From Melieria omissa (taxonomy: Eukaryota; Arthropoda; Insecta; Diptera; Ulidiidae), in contig OZ020267.1 of assembly GCA_963971225.1 (NCBI GenBank), positions 71,213,718-71,277,717 on the forward strand: a stretch of DNA of 64,000 nucleotides, given 5' to 3'. Below the pieces are notes generated by a model, which searched no databases, was not told the DNA's origin, and saw nothing but the letters and a program-made list of their open reading frames with translations. Each line of letters begins with the position of its first letter. Position 1 is the stretch's first letter. Positions 11,075 to 23,722 of this stretch are shown piece after piece. Position numbers and translations under genes: made by a program.

Positions 11075-11089
11075 CCACCAGAGGGCAGC
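11075..11089 (+). promoter_or_regulatory. CTCF-like core motif
   Basis: CCACCAGAGGGCAGC fits the vertebrate CTCF core (CCASYAGRKGGCRS) at every position. The fly CTCF core is closely related but prefers GGCGC. It lies just 3' of the mariner relic, so it may be chance or transposon-borne. Confidence 0.35.
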
Positions 11090-12709
11090 CCCTATACTAG
11101 TCAGTTGTGAGCACATCAACTTGAGGGTTTCCTTCAAAACAAAATGAACAAAAAATATTCCCAAAGCACAAAGCCAACGAACTTTGTGGCGGCCACAGGA
11201 AAAGCGCTCACTTTTCTACATTTTCATAGTTCATAAATTTGTCGTAAAATTTTTTTCTTCCCCAATTTTTTTCCACTGTTGTATATTTTAATTTTTACGA
11301 TCATTTAAGTACATTTTTTGGAAGAAACAACACACACACACACACACATGCATGGAACAAACATGCCGCAAGGAATTATGTATATATGTATGTGTGTGTG
11401 TGTGTTTGTGTCTCACACTGTCAATGTGTTAGTTGTTGTTGTTGTTGGTTGGATGCTTTTATTGTCGTGGTTGCCACAAGGTTGCGTTTTTGTTGCTGTC
11501 ACTGCCATTGTCACTGGTGTTTTGCACTGTGCACCAACAAAACCAACACCAACAACCAACAACATACAAATTAAAAAAAAAAAGCTCGAAATGAAAAATA
11601 GAAATAAAACAACACTTTCATAACATTGTTGGCTGTTTTCGGTTCATTGTCATTTGGCTGGATGTATGGTTGATGGCTGCTGGTTGATGTGGCGGTGGTG
11701 GTGACACGTTCTGTAGGTTTAACGTTGATTTTGCAGCGCTCGCTGTTTGCTTTGAAACGCTGCACGAAATTATTTTATGATAATATTGCAGTATTATTAT
11801 TCTGAAATGGTTTTCATGGCTCAGTTGGCAGTGCACAGGAATCCCGTCACACACCACACACACACGCACGCACACGTTTGTCGCCTGCACGCCGCCACTT
11901 TCACAGGGTTTATGATCCGGCAAAGCGCATTGGCTGCATGCATTCCAATGGTGAAAATGTGAAAATAAACCGCTACAAATATTTTTATTTCCACTGTTTT
12001 TCTGATAAGCAATCAAGAAATGCTTTAAAAGAATGGGATTATTGAAAAAGTTGAATGCGCGCGCTCGCACCTCATCACTGCGCGATAAGTGTTTGGGGGG
12101 CGAACAGAAAAATTTCATATTTTATTGTTATGCTTTGAGTTAGCTGTGGCATTAAATGGCGTTAAGTGGCTCGATTGTGTTGTTCGGCTGTCCAACTGTG
12201 CGGCTTTTTAACTCGTAATGCATTTATATGCCATGTTGATGATATATTGTGGTTAGTGCTGACCAAAAAAATAATTGACTATTAAAAAGGCGAATGCCTA
12301 TTTTTAAACGATCGTAAAACGCTGTAATGAGCGGAACACATTTTAATTAAGTTTTATGCGATGAATTACGAATTGCTCGATAAGTGAAGGAAAGAGAAAA
12401 GAATTTCTCGAAGTGACCTTTGATCACCAGTCAAAATTAAATATATACATTTTTTTAATTAAATTTCATTTTGACTCTGGACAGCTCTACTCAAGTAGCA
12501 AAGTCAGCCAGAAAAGTATAAACATTGCCATACAAAGTGATTTGAGAAGTCATGTTGCATTCATTTCATGCTCAGGACCAATCATTGGCATAGATAGGTA
12601 AGGATGGACTCAAAGAAGCTCATGAAGGCCATAGTCAATCCACTTACTGAGTTACCGCCGTCCCGGATTGAGACTGATTGGTTAGCTCCAGAACCAGTTA
12701 AGAAGAGAT
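11090..12709. other. Non-coding DNA with CA/GT microsatellites
   Basis: CA or GT runs lie near 11330-11347, 11389-11405 and 11848-11870. The 166-codon minus-strand frame at 11618-12118 shows no family signature. It is overlapped by unrelated frames on the other strand, so I read it as compositional. Confidence 0.4.
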
Positions 12710-12790
12710 TCACAATGGGCTTATTTGACCTCTGTGTGGAAGTGTGGTCTCTTTGGCGCAGACACCCTTTCCTGCCTAACCTAACCTAAG
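12710..12790 (+). mobile_element. LINE 3' end with AACCTAACCTAA tail
   Basis: TTCACAATGGGCTTATTTGA, then GTGTGGAAGTGTGGTCTC, then a CCTAACCTAACCTAA tail. The layout matches the other orphan LINE tails in the window (48938, 61217). Upstream sequence is too decayed to show a reading frame. Confidence 0.55.
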
Positions 12791-13749
12791 TAGCTACCAT
12801 CTTCTAGTCCGAAATACATTTCACTGAGAAATAAACCAGATAGTGTCTACTATCGGACCGTCAAGCGGCCCTAAAGGATTATGAGACCTTCTCAGAACTT
12901 GACAATGATTGCCGTAATCTTCCATATGAACTGGGGCCGTTACTCTATGCAGGTACACTGAATCCCAGCAGACGAGAGTTATGAAAGCAGCTATCAAGTC
13001 TACTGTCTTTCCAAAAGAGATGCAATGCATCCACCGACAGGTCTCGAATTATTAGACGAACTTTCCACAGGACTGTCAAGTTTTGTCGAGCTTTGGACAA
13101 ACAGTGCGGTACTGCGCCGAGTTAAATGGTTCCTAGCCCACGACAGAGGAGTATCAAAAAAACTCTTCATTCTTAAGAAGAAAAACCTTCCTATTCTCAC
13201 TGTCACTCGGCTATCTTCTCAATAAAATAAGATTTTCCCCTTTGGATGTCTGGAGGACAGCGATAGTTTGAAGTCAATGGCGAAGAGGAAGGACGTGTCT
13301 CTCTTGGTGTGACCAACTGGAATTTGTTTATGGCCACTTAGTAGTCTTAGCCCCGGAGAGGATTTGGAACCTAGAACCCCAAAGAGTGACGAAACTAATA
13401 AAAAGCCTCTACATAGCGGGTTAAGTCAAGGCTTGCAGAAAATAACACCACTGATCGCGGTGCTTTACCCTCACTTACCCTCACTCATAGCTAATTTGCT
13501 CAATGAAAGGACTCAGTATAAGAAACTACTAGTATTACTATACATCGTCCGAGTGTTAGAGAGAACCAGTCCCTTGGCTAACCGCTTTAATATTTGTTTA
13601 TTAACAGTTCGGGAAGATTACCATGGACGGGGAACTCAGTTATAAATATTATTTCTCAGATTGAGACATTAGTGCAACTCGTGAAGTACAGAATGTTCTC
13701 TTCCTACGACAGTAACCATTCAAGGAAAGGAAACTGTAATCAACATTGT
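12791..13749. other. Non-coding DNA, possibly decayed LINE
   Basis: Composition is more mixed than the surrounding AT-rich DNA, and short frames are open on both strands (12821-13225, 13364-13645). I could not match a translated segment to a reverse transcriptase or RNase H motif with confidence. Confidence 0.3.
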
Positions 13750-14860
13750 GATTAATGTTTCCTTTCTATAGAACCACTGAGGTAGTTGAGGTAGTGGGCT
13801 TCTGTTCCGGATATGCTGTCCAAACTGTTTGTATCTTTAAGATTTCAGATAAACAGGCTGTGATTAGATAAGGTAATGTTTCCTTCCATTAGAACCGTTT
13901 AGATAGTTGAGGTAGTGCCCTCTTGTCCCGGATACGCAATTCCTAGTAGGGTAATGTTTCCATCGTGTAGAACCACTGTCAGGTAGTTAATAGTGAGACA
14001 TCTTTAAGATTAAAGACTCAAAGGCGGCTGTGCTACAGAACCACTTAGATAGTTGAGGTAGTGGCTTCTTGTCCCGGATATGCAATCCCTGGTACGATAA
14101 TGTTTCCTTCCTATAGAACCACTTAGGTAGTCTTGTCCCGGATATGCTATCCAAGGATCAAACATTCACAGGCTATGATAAGATAAGGTAATGTTTCCTT
14201 TCTTTAGAACCACTTGAGTAGATAGTTGGGGTCGTGTCCTCTTGTCCCGAATATGCAAGATAAGGTAATGTTTCCTTTCTTTAGAATCAATTAAGTAGAT
14301 AGTTGGGATCGTGTCCTCTTGTCCCATCCTGTAGAACTACTGTCAGACCGAATGTTGCGCATCGAAGGGATCAAGTATTAGATAGAGTAATGTTTTCTTT
14401 CTATAAAACCACTTAGATAGTAAAGGTAGTTGGCTCTTGCCCCAGATATGCAATCCCTGGTACGATAATGTTTCCTTCCTATAGAACCACTTAGATAGTT
14501 GAGATAGTGGCCTCCAGTCCCGGGTATGCTATCCAAGGTATTTGTACCTTTAAGCATTAAAGATTCACAGGCTGTGATTAGATAGGGTTTCCATAAGTGG
14601 AAGTTGTGCGCATCGAAGGGATCAAGTTGAGGTAGTTGGTAGTGAGGTATTCTTAAGATTAAAGATTCACAAAGGGCTGTGATCAGAGTGCTGTATCCTT
14701 CCTATATAACCACTGTCAGACCGATGTTTGCTACAACTTTATGCATGTCGATGGTATAAAGTTGAGGGGCGTATCTCTTGCCCCGCGTATGCTATCCGAG
14801 GCATTTGCATCTTTAAGTACTTAAGATTTTCAGACTGTGACTAATGTTTCCTTACTTTCT
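13750..14860. repeat. Degenerate tandem array (TAATGTTTCCTTCC...AGAACCACT units)
   Basis: Units combine TAATGTTTCCTTCCTATAG, AACCACTTAGATAGTTGAGG, TAGTGGCCTCTTGTCCCGG and ATATGCAATCCCTGG, with an optional TTTAAGATTAAAGATTCACAG segment. TAATGTTTCC-like starts are visible near 13755, 13873, 13943, 14099, 14193, 14267, 14390 and 14468, then more irregularly to 14840. Unit length ranges from about 70 to 120 bases, because sub-blocks are gained and lost. Confidence 0.85.
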
Positions 14861-17159
14861 GCATAGAATCCACAGATGCTACCTAAAGCTAGATCCATGT
14901 TGAACATGACATGAACAATTTTGTTCCAACAATAATGAATACAAATTGTGTCTATTACGTTTGGCATGAAGTGTAAAGAGTCTTCAACATGTTGTCAGAT
15001 CTGTTACCACTTCATCAATTATTTACTCCTTTTTTACTTCAACTAGTTTTCCCTCTAACTAGTTGTGTCCTTTAAAGTTCCATACATGAAAAAAACTGCT
15101 TTAAAAAAAGCAGCTTTACGCTCCAACTGACACAACGACAGCTGAATGCTCCACATGAAACCCATCTTGCAATGTTCGCACAGCGCCCCAAATTCATTGA
15201 ATTTGAAAGACAAAACAAAACCTTCAAAGTTAAATGAACTCGAAGAATATGTTGTGTGCGCAGGGCAAATGTGGAAGGGATGTGCGCCCAGACGAAAGTT
15301 GTTGCTATCGAAACTGGTTTGCAATTAAAAACGATTTCTGCTCCAAAAGATTGCAGCAAAACAACTGTAAATAATATGTTTACTTTTCGCAAATAAATTA
15401 CCCTTTCCGGTCGCATTGGTTCGAATGTCCTTACGCGCGATTACAAGCTAAAGAAAAATACGAAATATATACATTGCCCACTTTGAAATTGAAGTCGACG
15501 CACAGAGCATAATCGAATAGCCGAAACATGTTGTCGGCAAACATGAAATTCGTCCATAGTGCGCAATTGACAATAACAAAGCAGCAACAGCAGAAGCAGC
15601 AGCAGGACGACAACGACAACGACTACGACAATACCAAAGACGATGTCCATGAGATGGGAAAGGAAGCGGAGTAGGACGGCAGCGTGGCAGCAGCAGACGG
15701 AAAAATAACAATCCATAGACTTCGACATAATAAGCCAAACAAATTAGAATGCGGGTTGCGCCTTGAATGGTAGAACGCGCCAGTAAAAGCGCCGGAAAAG
15801 GCATTGGCACACATGTACTCTTTGTGTGTGTGTGTGTGTGTGCTTATATAAGAATGCGCACGTCGAGCCTAAATAAACAGATAAAAGGTGCAGACAACGC
15901 GGCAGACAGACAGAGCGACAGTTGGCATAAAAAATAAAATAAAAAAAATTAAAATAAAATGCGCCAAGCAGACATCAGACGAATTTTGCCTTTTCCCTTT
16001 CTTAAGATTTTTGGCAGACGCAGCACGAGTCGTATACTGCGACTGACTGGCTGGTGTGCTGCGTTGCAACTGCTGGCGAAATGTTGTTGAAGACAACAAC
16101 AATTCGAATGGCAATCACACAGTCAGATAAGACGTCGCACTCTAAGCGTAAATGCGTTGAGGCTGGCGGCCATTGCGGGGCAAGAAAGCAGCATCTAAGC
16201 AGCAAAAACGCTAATAGTAAATATGTATGTATGGTATATGTAACCACAACAACAAGAACAAGAAAATTGTGCACAATTTTTTTTTTCTCACTCGCTCTTA
16301 TTTTGGGGAAGTGAATGTGTATCAATTGGGTTGGAAATGTTATACGAAACAAAACACCAATAACAACAACAAATACAATGTAAGCAGCTAGCAGCAATCC
16401 TTGAAGAAATTCCAGTCGACAAATAGCGCACAAGCAGCATAAAGGTACACCAGCAGTTGTTGTTGTTGTTGTTGTTTTGCTACTACCAGACACACCAGGT
16501 GCGTTCCGGGGAAAATGCATTCCGACCGTGTAATATTTAAGTGTAGAAATATTGCTGTGTGTGTGTGTGTGTGTGTGTGTGTTAAGGATTACAATCCCGA
16601 AATTACAAACAACGCTGTTCCACTGTTCCAATTTATGAATTTCTATTTGACACAATGTCTGTAATGAGTCTTGTTGACAACTATGATCGATTTAGGTCCA
16701 CAGCGTACTTTGCCAATCTGTCTTTTTCCTCATTACCATTGTTTACACAGTTCGCAGGAATTCACCGGTTGTCCTTTGAAATTTCTTGTAGAACAGTGGT
16801 TGTATTCCAGACTTGTTTGGAATGAAATGTTCTCGAGTTCAGAGATTTTATTGCATTTTGTCTGTCGAACATTATGATTATCCTTTTTCTTCTAACATTA
16901 AGAGTGCCTATTTTCCTGGCAAAAACTTCAGGAAGACAGTGGCCTTATATCCAAGACTGACTGTTAGCATATATTCCTGCTGTCGAATCTTCTTCTGTCT
17001 TAGACTCAATGAGGTTTCAGACAATATCTTCAAACATAAAAGTTATATGTACGGTTTGTACTTTTTTCTGAAGAGTTGCTTCGGGAGCATCAAATCCAGA
17101 AGCATCCTGAAACATCCATCTTATCTCCTGTCCTTCAACAGGCATAAGTAAACGCATTG
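14861..17159. other. Mixed DNA with GC-richer low-complexity stretch
   Basis: The 15.4-16.6 kb part is richer in G+C and contains CAG/CGAC-type triplets (15585-15640), a GT run at 15823-15841, a (GTT)n tract near 16458-16475 and a (GT)n tract near 16555-16581. Frames up to 217 codons on the minus strand (16002-16655) consist of His/Thr and Val/Leu runs from these repeats and are crossed by plus-strand frames. It may be regulatory or 5'-UTR-like; no exon is supported. Confidence 0.4.
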
Positions 17160-17522
17160 AATTTTGTTATAAGGAGTGGAAATGTAGACCTGAAAAAATG
17201 TACGAATTCTTGAGAAAGTATTTTACAAGTTCTAAAAATATTTTTAAAAAATTATCTATTGAATCTTAATGGGTTCAAACCCGTTTGTGCATTGTTTGAA
17301 ATAAAGAAAAATAACTTTTTGTTTTAATTTTTATACGGAAAATTTTGTTATCAAGAGTGCAAATGCAGACCTAAAAAAAATTTATGATTTCCTGAGAAAG
17401 GATTTTGCAAGTTCTAAAAATATAAAGAAAAGAGTCCATTGAACCTTAATGGGTTCAAAAAGTTTCTGCATTGTTTGAAATAAAGAAATATCACTTTTTG
17501 TTCTAATTTTTAGACGGAAAAT
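17160..17522. repeat. Two-copy tandem repeat, 182 bp
   Basis: Copies begin TTGTTATAAGGAGTGGAAAT (17164) and TTGTTATCAAGAGTGCAAAT (17346). Both run through GTTCTAAAAATAT, TTAATGGGTTCAAA, GCATTGTTTGAAATAAAGAA and TTTTTAGACGGAAAA or a close variant. Confidence 0.9.
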
Positions 17523-18159
17523 CCCTAAATTTTCAGCAATGACAATTGCCCACAATTAGAACCATAAAACGAATCCTTCAAATTTTTTACCTTTCTCAAT
17601 CGTTACTCGTTACTAGAAAGTATTGTTGAAATGGTTTGAAATTAAAATTACTTGTGTGCTTCTGTGTTTGTGTGTTTGTGTGAGAGTTTGGTGCATATTT
17701 TCTCGAGGATACAAAACGACATAAATGCTGACTCGCTCGCTTCCAGACGCTGTCGCATTTAAGGATAATACAGCAAATGTGCAGACAATGCACCGATTGA
17801 ACTGAAAGTCAGGCAGCCAGGCAGTCAGACAGTCGAACCCGCATCTGTTGGCAGTGCTGGAAAATGCAGCGCGCAAAGGATTTGTAGCGGATTAAGTGAT
17901 TTTCTCAGAAAAGTAGAAGTGCTCTTCTACAATGTATGTACTTATGTATGTATGTATATGTACGAGTATATACTTTCTACACACATTTGTTTTCCTTTGC
18001 TCTCGCATTTATGTAACAAAACAAAACATTGTAGAATATCAAATGAGAAAAATTCAACAAACGGAAATTGGATTTCATTTTTTTTCATTTGGTTGGGGAT
18101 TTTTTATTTTTTTTAACTGAAAACTTTTTTCAGCTGATTGTTATTATTTATTTTCAAAA
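17523..18159. other. AT-rich DNA, nothing recognised
   Basis: GT-rich and GTAT-rich short runs lie near 17655-17690 and 17935-17965. No coding or transposon signal is visible. Confidence 0.4.
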
Positions 18160-18990
18160 TATCATTATTATTTTTTTATGTTATAATTGTCTTATATTTT
18201 TATAGGTTTTTATATATTTTAAAGAATGTTTTTATATTTGTAAAGATTTTTACAAAGTTTTAAGGATTTTTTATAAAAGTAAAATTTTTATAAATATTTG
18301 TTTATTTTATAAAATTTGTTTCCTCACGTTAGTATGAAAAATGAGAAAAAAGAGAGAATATATTAAAACTAAATAATAAATAATATAAAAAATTAAATAT
18401 TAAATTAAATAAACACGTTAATAATATTTCATAGAGTTTTATTTATGTTTTTTGTATTTTTCAATTTTTCATATATTTTTGTTCTTTTTTTTAAATTTGT
18501 TTTCTAACTTAGGTAGAAACTCGGTACAGAGCTGAGACAAAAATCTGATAAATCTTTTAAAAAAATAAAATATATAATAAATAAAAAAATTTGATAATAT
18601 TTGCAAAGATTTTTTATTTATTTTTCAAAATTTTTGTATACGTTTGTAAATTGTTATAAATTTTCAAACATTTTGTTAATCAAATTTGTTTTCCTAGTAA
18701 GATAGGAAACCCAGAACAGTGCATAAGAAAAAAATCTGATACATCTGTATAAAAAATCAAATATAATTAAAAAAATTAGAATATTATTTTTAAAGATTTT
18801 TATATATTTCTTAAAGATTTTTATTTGTATTTGTTATATTTTTATAAATTTTCATATATTTTTGTTTTTTTATTAAATTTTTTTTTCTAACTAAAGAACG
18901 AAATCCAGTTCAATGCATGAGAAAAATTCTGAATTATATAAAAAACAAATTAGAAATAAAAAATCTAATAATTTTATCAAATCTCATAGT
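18160..18990. repeat. Very AT-rich tandem array, about 180-195 bp period
   Basis: A block AAATTTGTTTTCTAACTTAG followed by AAACCCAG-type sequence, a GAGAAAAAAATCTGATAAATC segment and long A/T runs recurs near 18316, 18494, 18680 and 18875. The linking sequence is ATTTTTATATATTT-like. Copies are strongly diverged. Confidence 0.7.
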
Positions 18991-21900
18991 AAAATCTGAT
19001 ATTTGTATCACGTTATATTTGGATTTTATACGTTTTTTTATGCTTTTTCAAATGTTAAAAATGCTCTGCTTGCTGCTGACTCTGACGCAAAAAATCACTC
19101 ACTCAAAACAACACCCAATGTCCATACAGGCCAATGTCCTTTTTACTGCGCGCCACACTGTCCACATTGCCAACAGACATTTCACATGTGTGTGTGTATG
19201 GCTGCATGTACGTATGTGTGTACATGTTGTTAGTGTTATTATTATTTGCTGTTGTGTGGGCAATAGGTTTATTTGCTGCTGCTTTTTTATAGCGCCTTTT
19301 AAATGGTGCCGCCAATAACACTAACAACAACACTATAGACCAACAGCAACGACTCCAACACCATCCACGCCACAATTTCCGCATATCAACGGCGCGTTTG
19401 ACCCGTACTTGAACCTTTGACCCATTGGCGTTAGTGATTTCAATTCACACTACAAACACAAACACAAACACACTCACATAGGCACCTACATTTATTTTTA
19501 CAGTATTTTAACATTTGAAAACCAACACTGCGCGCACCCTCACGCCGCCCTTCTCATGCTTCACTGATGCCATGGAATTGTGATAAATTCCATGTCAGCG
19601 CGCTATCACACACAATGCCGCCTTATGATGGTGTATGTGTTTGTGTGTGTGTGTGTTTGTGCATCTGTGAAGTGTGAGAAAATCTTTGGGAAATCAATAA
19701 ATAAGAAATAAAACCAGAAAGCAAACACAAACACAAACGCAACAACAAACAACCGACACAGAGTTTTGTAAGGAAAATTTCTGTTTGCAGCAATATGGCA
19801 GCGTTTGGTACAGTTTTTAGGCGCATTGACTTGACATTTGCTGCAGTGCTCGAAAAACATTTCTGAGACAATTTAAGGCACTTTGATGGTGTGAATATTT
19901 GTTGTGTGAAGATATTTCAGGCATTTGCTCCATGCTTGGAGACAATTCGTTTGTAGTTTATTCGATTTTAATTTGATTTTTAATTAATTGTAAAATTTTA
20001 AAGAAATTATAATGCCTCGAACACATAGACGACAACAGCGACACGACTGCAACTGTCAAAATATTGAATCAAAAAGTTTGTATGGAAAAAATTATATTGA
20101 GCACTGCACTGCTACAAGAACATCGAACAGAGTTGTTGCTGTTGCCAAACATAGAACTATTCTCTATTTCTTAGGCAACAACGAAACCTAAGCAATTGGC
20201 ATCACTGCTTCAAAACAGATATTTTCAATGGAAATTTTCTTACTTTTTCGATATATTTTGAACAACAATTACAAAATTGTTAAAAAGTTTAAATTTAATA
20301 GATACAAAAATGTATTATTATTGCTTTGAATTGATTGAACATTTGTTTATAGATTGGATATAGACGAATGTTTAATAAAGAATGTTTAAAATTTGCGTTT
20401 AGAAGTTATTAAATATGATTGTGATGGCGTTCCCACCGTTTTCATTGTAGCCACATAGTTGACTACGCGGCGAGAGTCGAAGTCCACTTCATCTTGTAGT
20501 AATGTGCCCATGTCGCTGTCGTTTTCAATGTGTTCCAGTCATAATGCTAAAAGTGGACATTTTCATCAGCTCTGCAACTATTTGAAATAGTCAACTTTAT
20601 GCATAACACTGAACAACAAAATCAAAATTTTTTTCAAAAGAAAAAACTTCAGACAACAGATTCTATTAGATGAGTCAAAGCATTATTAACGTTTTGGAAG
20701 TTAACATCTGAATTTTTTAGAGGGGTCAAAGTTTGGCGCCTTTTGCGGGAAACTGTTTTTATTGTGAATCGGCATACGAAAACCATGTAAGCTTATATTT
20801 TAGGCATATAATGTGTTAAGCAATTTTATGTAAAATACTCCAGGGAAAATTTTTGTGAAACAATTTAACCATCTAGCTCCTATTTTTATGGGTCAATTTG
20901 ACGCGTTTTTCTTAAAATGCCAACAAATTTGCTTCGAAACAGGACTTTTAAGAAAAAGATGTACTACAAAAATATTTTTCATAAACTTCCACTATAGGTC
21001 TCTGAATACACCAAAGCTCTAAAATTAACTTGAACGCCAAAAAATAGTAAACACTGAAGAAGAGTTTAAGGATTAATTTCGTACTTATTGAAAATTGTTG
21101 CTAAATCTCATACAAAATCAGATTTTAAAGGGTTAGTGTGTATGGAGAAAATGTGTAACGTAAAATATCACTATAACTCACAGTACATGAGGATATTTTT
21201 TATCAATCCATACTTCTATGTGTTTTCTCTATAAAAACCCATTTGACTTTATTTTTTGATCCACCATGAGGCAAAAACGACTCAACCAACTTGAATGAAA
21301 TAAATACCAAACAATATTTCCCCTCTTTTGTTATATAGTTTGTGTTGCACAGTGTAATTACCCTTCGCGTTGCGGTAGGTAGCAACTGTTGTACGTACGA
21401 GTCCGTTTGTACATATTTACATGCGGTTAATTTATGAAGCGGAAATGGTTTTACTATCATTTACAATGTCCACACTTGTAGTTCTCGCCGCCATAAAACG
21501 CAGCGAAAGTGTTTTATGGCCTAAATTCGTATTGAAAATGTTAATTGTCGGCGCATTTTCAAGTAGAAAATTCAACTTTTTTTCAGTTCAGTTCCATTCC
21601 ATTTTATATTCTATTTGCTTTGTCCCATTCGACTCACTCGGTCAGTACGCGGAATTTTCTATTGAAACATTGATGCTTGCCACTGTTAAAGTAACGACAG
21701 CAAGTGTCCTTATTGATACATTTCCGTTGAAAATTGTTCCTTTTTTTTGGGCACTTTGATGCGTTCGGTTGGTGCATTAGTGACGATTGTCACCGGTCGT
21801 TTTTTTTTTTAAACGGAAATTGTGCCTTAATTTGGTTTTTCAATTTTCTTAATTTTTGTTGTCCTCTTCAGGCGAAACCGAATGGTTCAGTAGTTGCTTT

Positions 21901-22329
21901 GTAGTTGTCACTCACGCGGAGGAGTCTACGTGCCGCTGCTCTTGTAGACCCGCATTGAATGCGCCGGTCGTCTGATACATAGCACTTTGTGCTATTTACA
22001 TTTTATCTTTCTGTGCCAACGGGAGAACACTTCTGGGAAGTGATTCTTAATCGAAAGTGCAGTTGAGTATTTTATGAAAGTGCACTTTTAACTCCCGCAC
22101 TGAAGTCTACATTTTATGAGAGTCCATAAAATAATGAATGAGTTATTGATGGCAACTGTTGCAAACACTATTTTCGATAGATAGATTGTCTTTTCGACTG
22201 CATAGTATTTGTATCCAGTACGCAAAAGTGACAAAGGTGAGTGTGAGTGGATTCTTTGAAATTCTGGTAAATTGATTTGCTTGGCTTTATTCAGCATTTT
22301 CTTGATAAAACGAGACAGGCCCACGAAAA
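18991..22329. other. Non-coding DNA, no repeat family or gene recognised
   Basis: GT/CA runs lie near 19187, 19450 and 19632-19655. Short frames on both strands around 19003-19384 and 19606-19871 overlap each other. The 112-codon frame at 21421-21759 shows no family feature. The 20.0-21.2 kb part is plain AT-rich DNA. Confidence 0.4.
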
Positions 22330-23722
22330 GACTTAGTTCTGCTAGAGTTCAGAGAAGAAGAAGAAGAACCATCTCAGACAAACTCGAGTTCGAACGATGT
22401 CGCCTGTTGTGACTTCGTGTTAGTTATCTTTGAGATTCTCTGAGTAGAAGAACCAGCGGCACACATACAATTTAAGTTTGCTTGGTTTCGTACACAAGTT
22501 TTCAGTCCATTTACCATCTCTAATCATATTTGTCACCAAAAATGTTTGTAAAAAATAAATATTAAGGGGTTTGAAATGCAATTCAAGCCGCTGAGAAGAA
22601 TTTAAAACGATCAGAAATAAATACAGTAAGTCAAAAACTAATTGCAAGTGATTTGAACCCATGGATCCATGGCCAGACAGTCATTTAAGACTACTTTTCA
22701 GTAATCAGTGAAATTCTCTGAATTTATTTCTAATTCAAAGTTCTTCTAATCAGAGAACTTCACTTAAGAACTTCACTAACGAACCAGAATGATCAGAAAT
22801 AAATAATAACAAAAAATATAAAACAAGTGATTTGAACCCATGGTTCTATGGCCGCTGATTTAGTGCAGTTAGGTTCTCTGAGTAGAAGAATCCAAATTGA
22901 TCAGAAATAAATACAGCAAAACAAAAACTGATTGCAAGTGATATCGGTGAGTGTAATTCTAATCGTCTACTGAGAGAACTTCACCAAGGAACCATATTGA
23001 TCAGAAATAAGTACAGCAAAACAATAACTGATCACAAGTGATTTGAACCCACGTTTCTTTGGCCGCTGATTGAGTGCATTGAGTTCGAACCGCGTAGTTA
23101 ATTACGACTACGTTCAGATATCAGTGAGGTTCTTTAATTAAGTTTAATTAGCTTTGTGTTTTTATATTCAGAGAACCTCACCGAAGAATCAGATTGATTG
23201 GAAAAAAAATAGCAAAACAAGTGTTTCGACCCATGTTTCTTTGGCTGCTGATTGATTGCAATGGGTTCGAACCATGCAGTCATTTATGACTACGCTTCAT
23301 ATAAAGGTGAGGTTTTTTGAGTTGATTTCTTATCGTTCTGGGTTCTTCTACTCACAGAAGAACTCTTCAAAAACCAGACTGATCAGAAAAAAAACCAGTA
23401 AAGCAAAACCTGATTTTAAGTGATTTGAACTTATTTTTTGGTCGCTGATTGAACCATACAATCAATTATGACTACGTTTCAAGTATCAGTGAGGTTCTCT
23501 GAGTAGAAGAACCAATATGATCACAAATAAATTCAGCAATGCAAAAACTGATTGCAGATTGATCAGAAATAAATATATCAAAACAAAAACTGATTATGAT
23601 TTGAAGTAATTAGGTGAGGTTCTCCTATTCAGAGGTGAGGTTCTTTTTTTCCAGATTGATCAGAAATAAAAAAAGCAAAACAATAAGTTATTTCATGAGA
23701 TTTGAACCCATGGCTCTATGGC
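22330..23722. repeat. Degenerate tandem array, roughly 180-bp units
   Basis: Units contain GATCAGAAATAAATACAGCA, AAACAAAAACTGATTGCAAG, TGATTTGAACCCATGGTTCT, ATGGCCGCTGATT, a GGGTTCGAACC word, ATTATGACTACG, and ATCAGTGAGGTTCTCTGAGT with AGAAGAACC. GATCAGAAATAA-like starts occur near 22610, 22792, 22898, 22999, 23196 (diverged), 23380, 23562 and 23658, so several units are internally deleted. The TTCGAACC words resemble a tRNA B-box but recur with the array and are not tRNA genes. Confidence 0.85.

Noticed and set aside
15055..15416. 114-codon minus-strand frame
   Set aside because: A plus-strand frame overlaps it and no family feature or splice context supports either.
16002..16655. 217-codon minus-strand frame
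   Set aside because: It contains His/Thr and Thr runs from CA and GTT microsatellites, lacks a recognisable domain and is overlapped on the other strand.
20013..20190. Possible MITE beginning near TGCCTCGAACACATAGACG
   Set aside because: No inverted end, target duplication or second copy could be found in the window.
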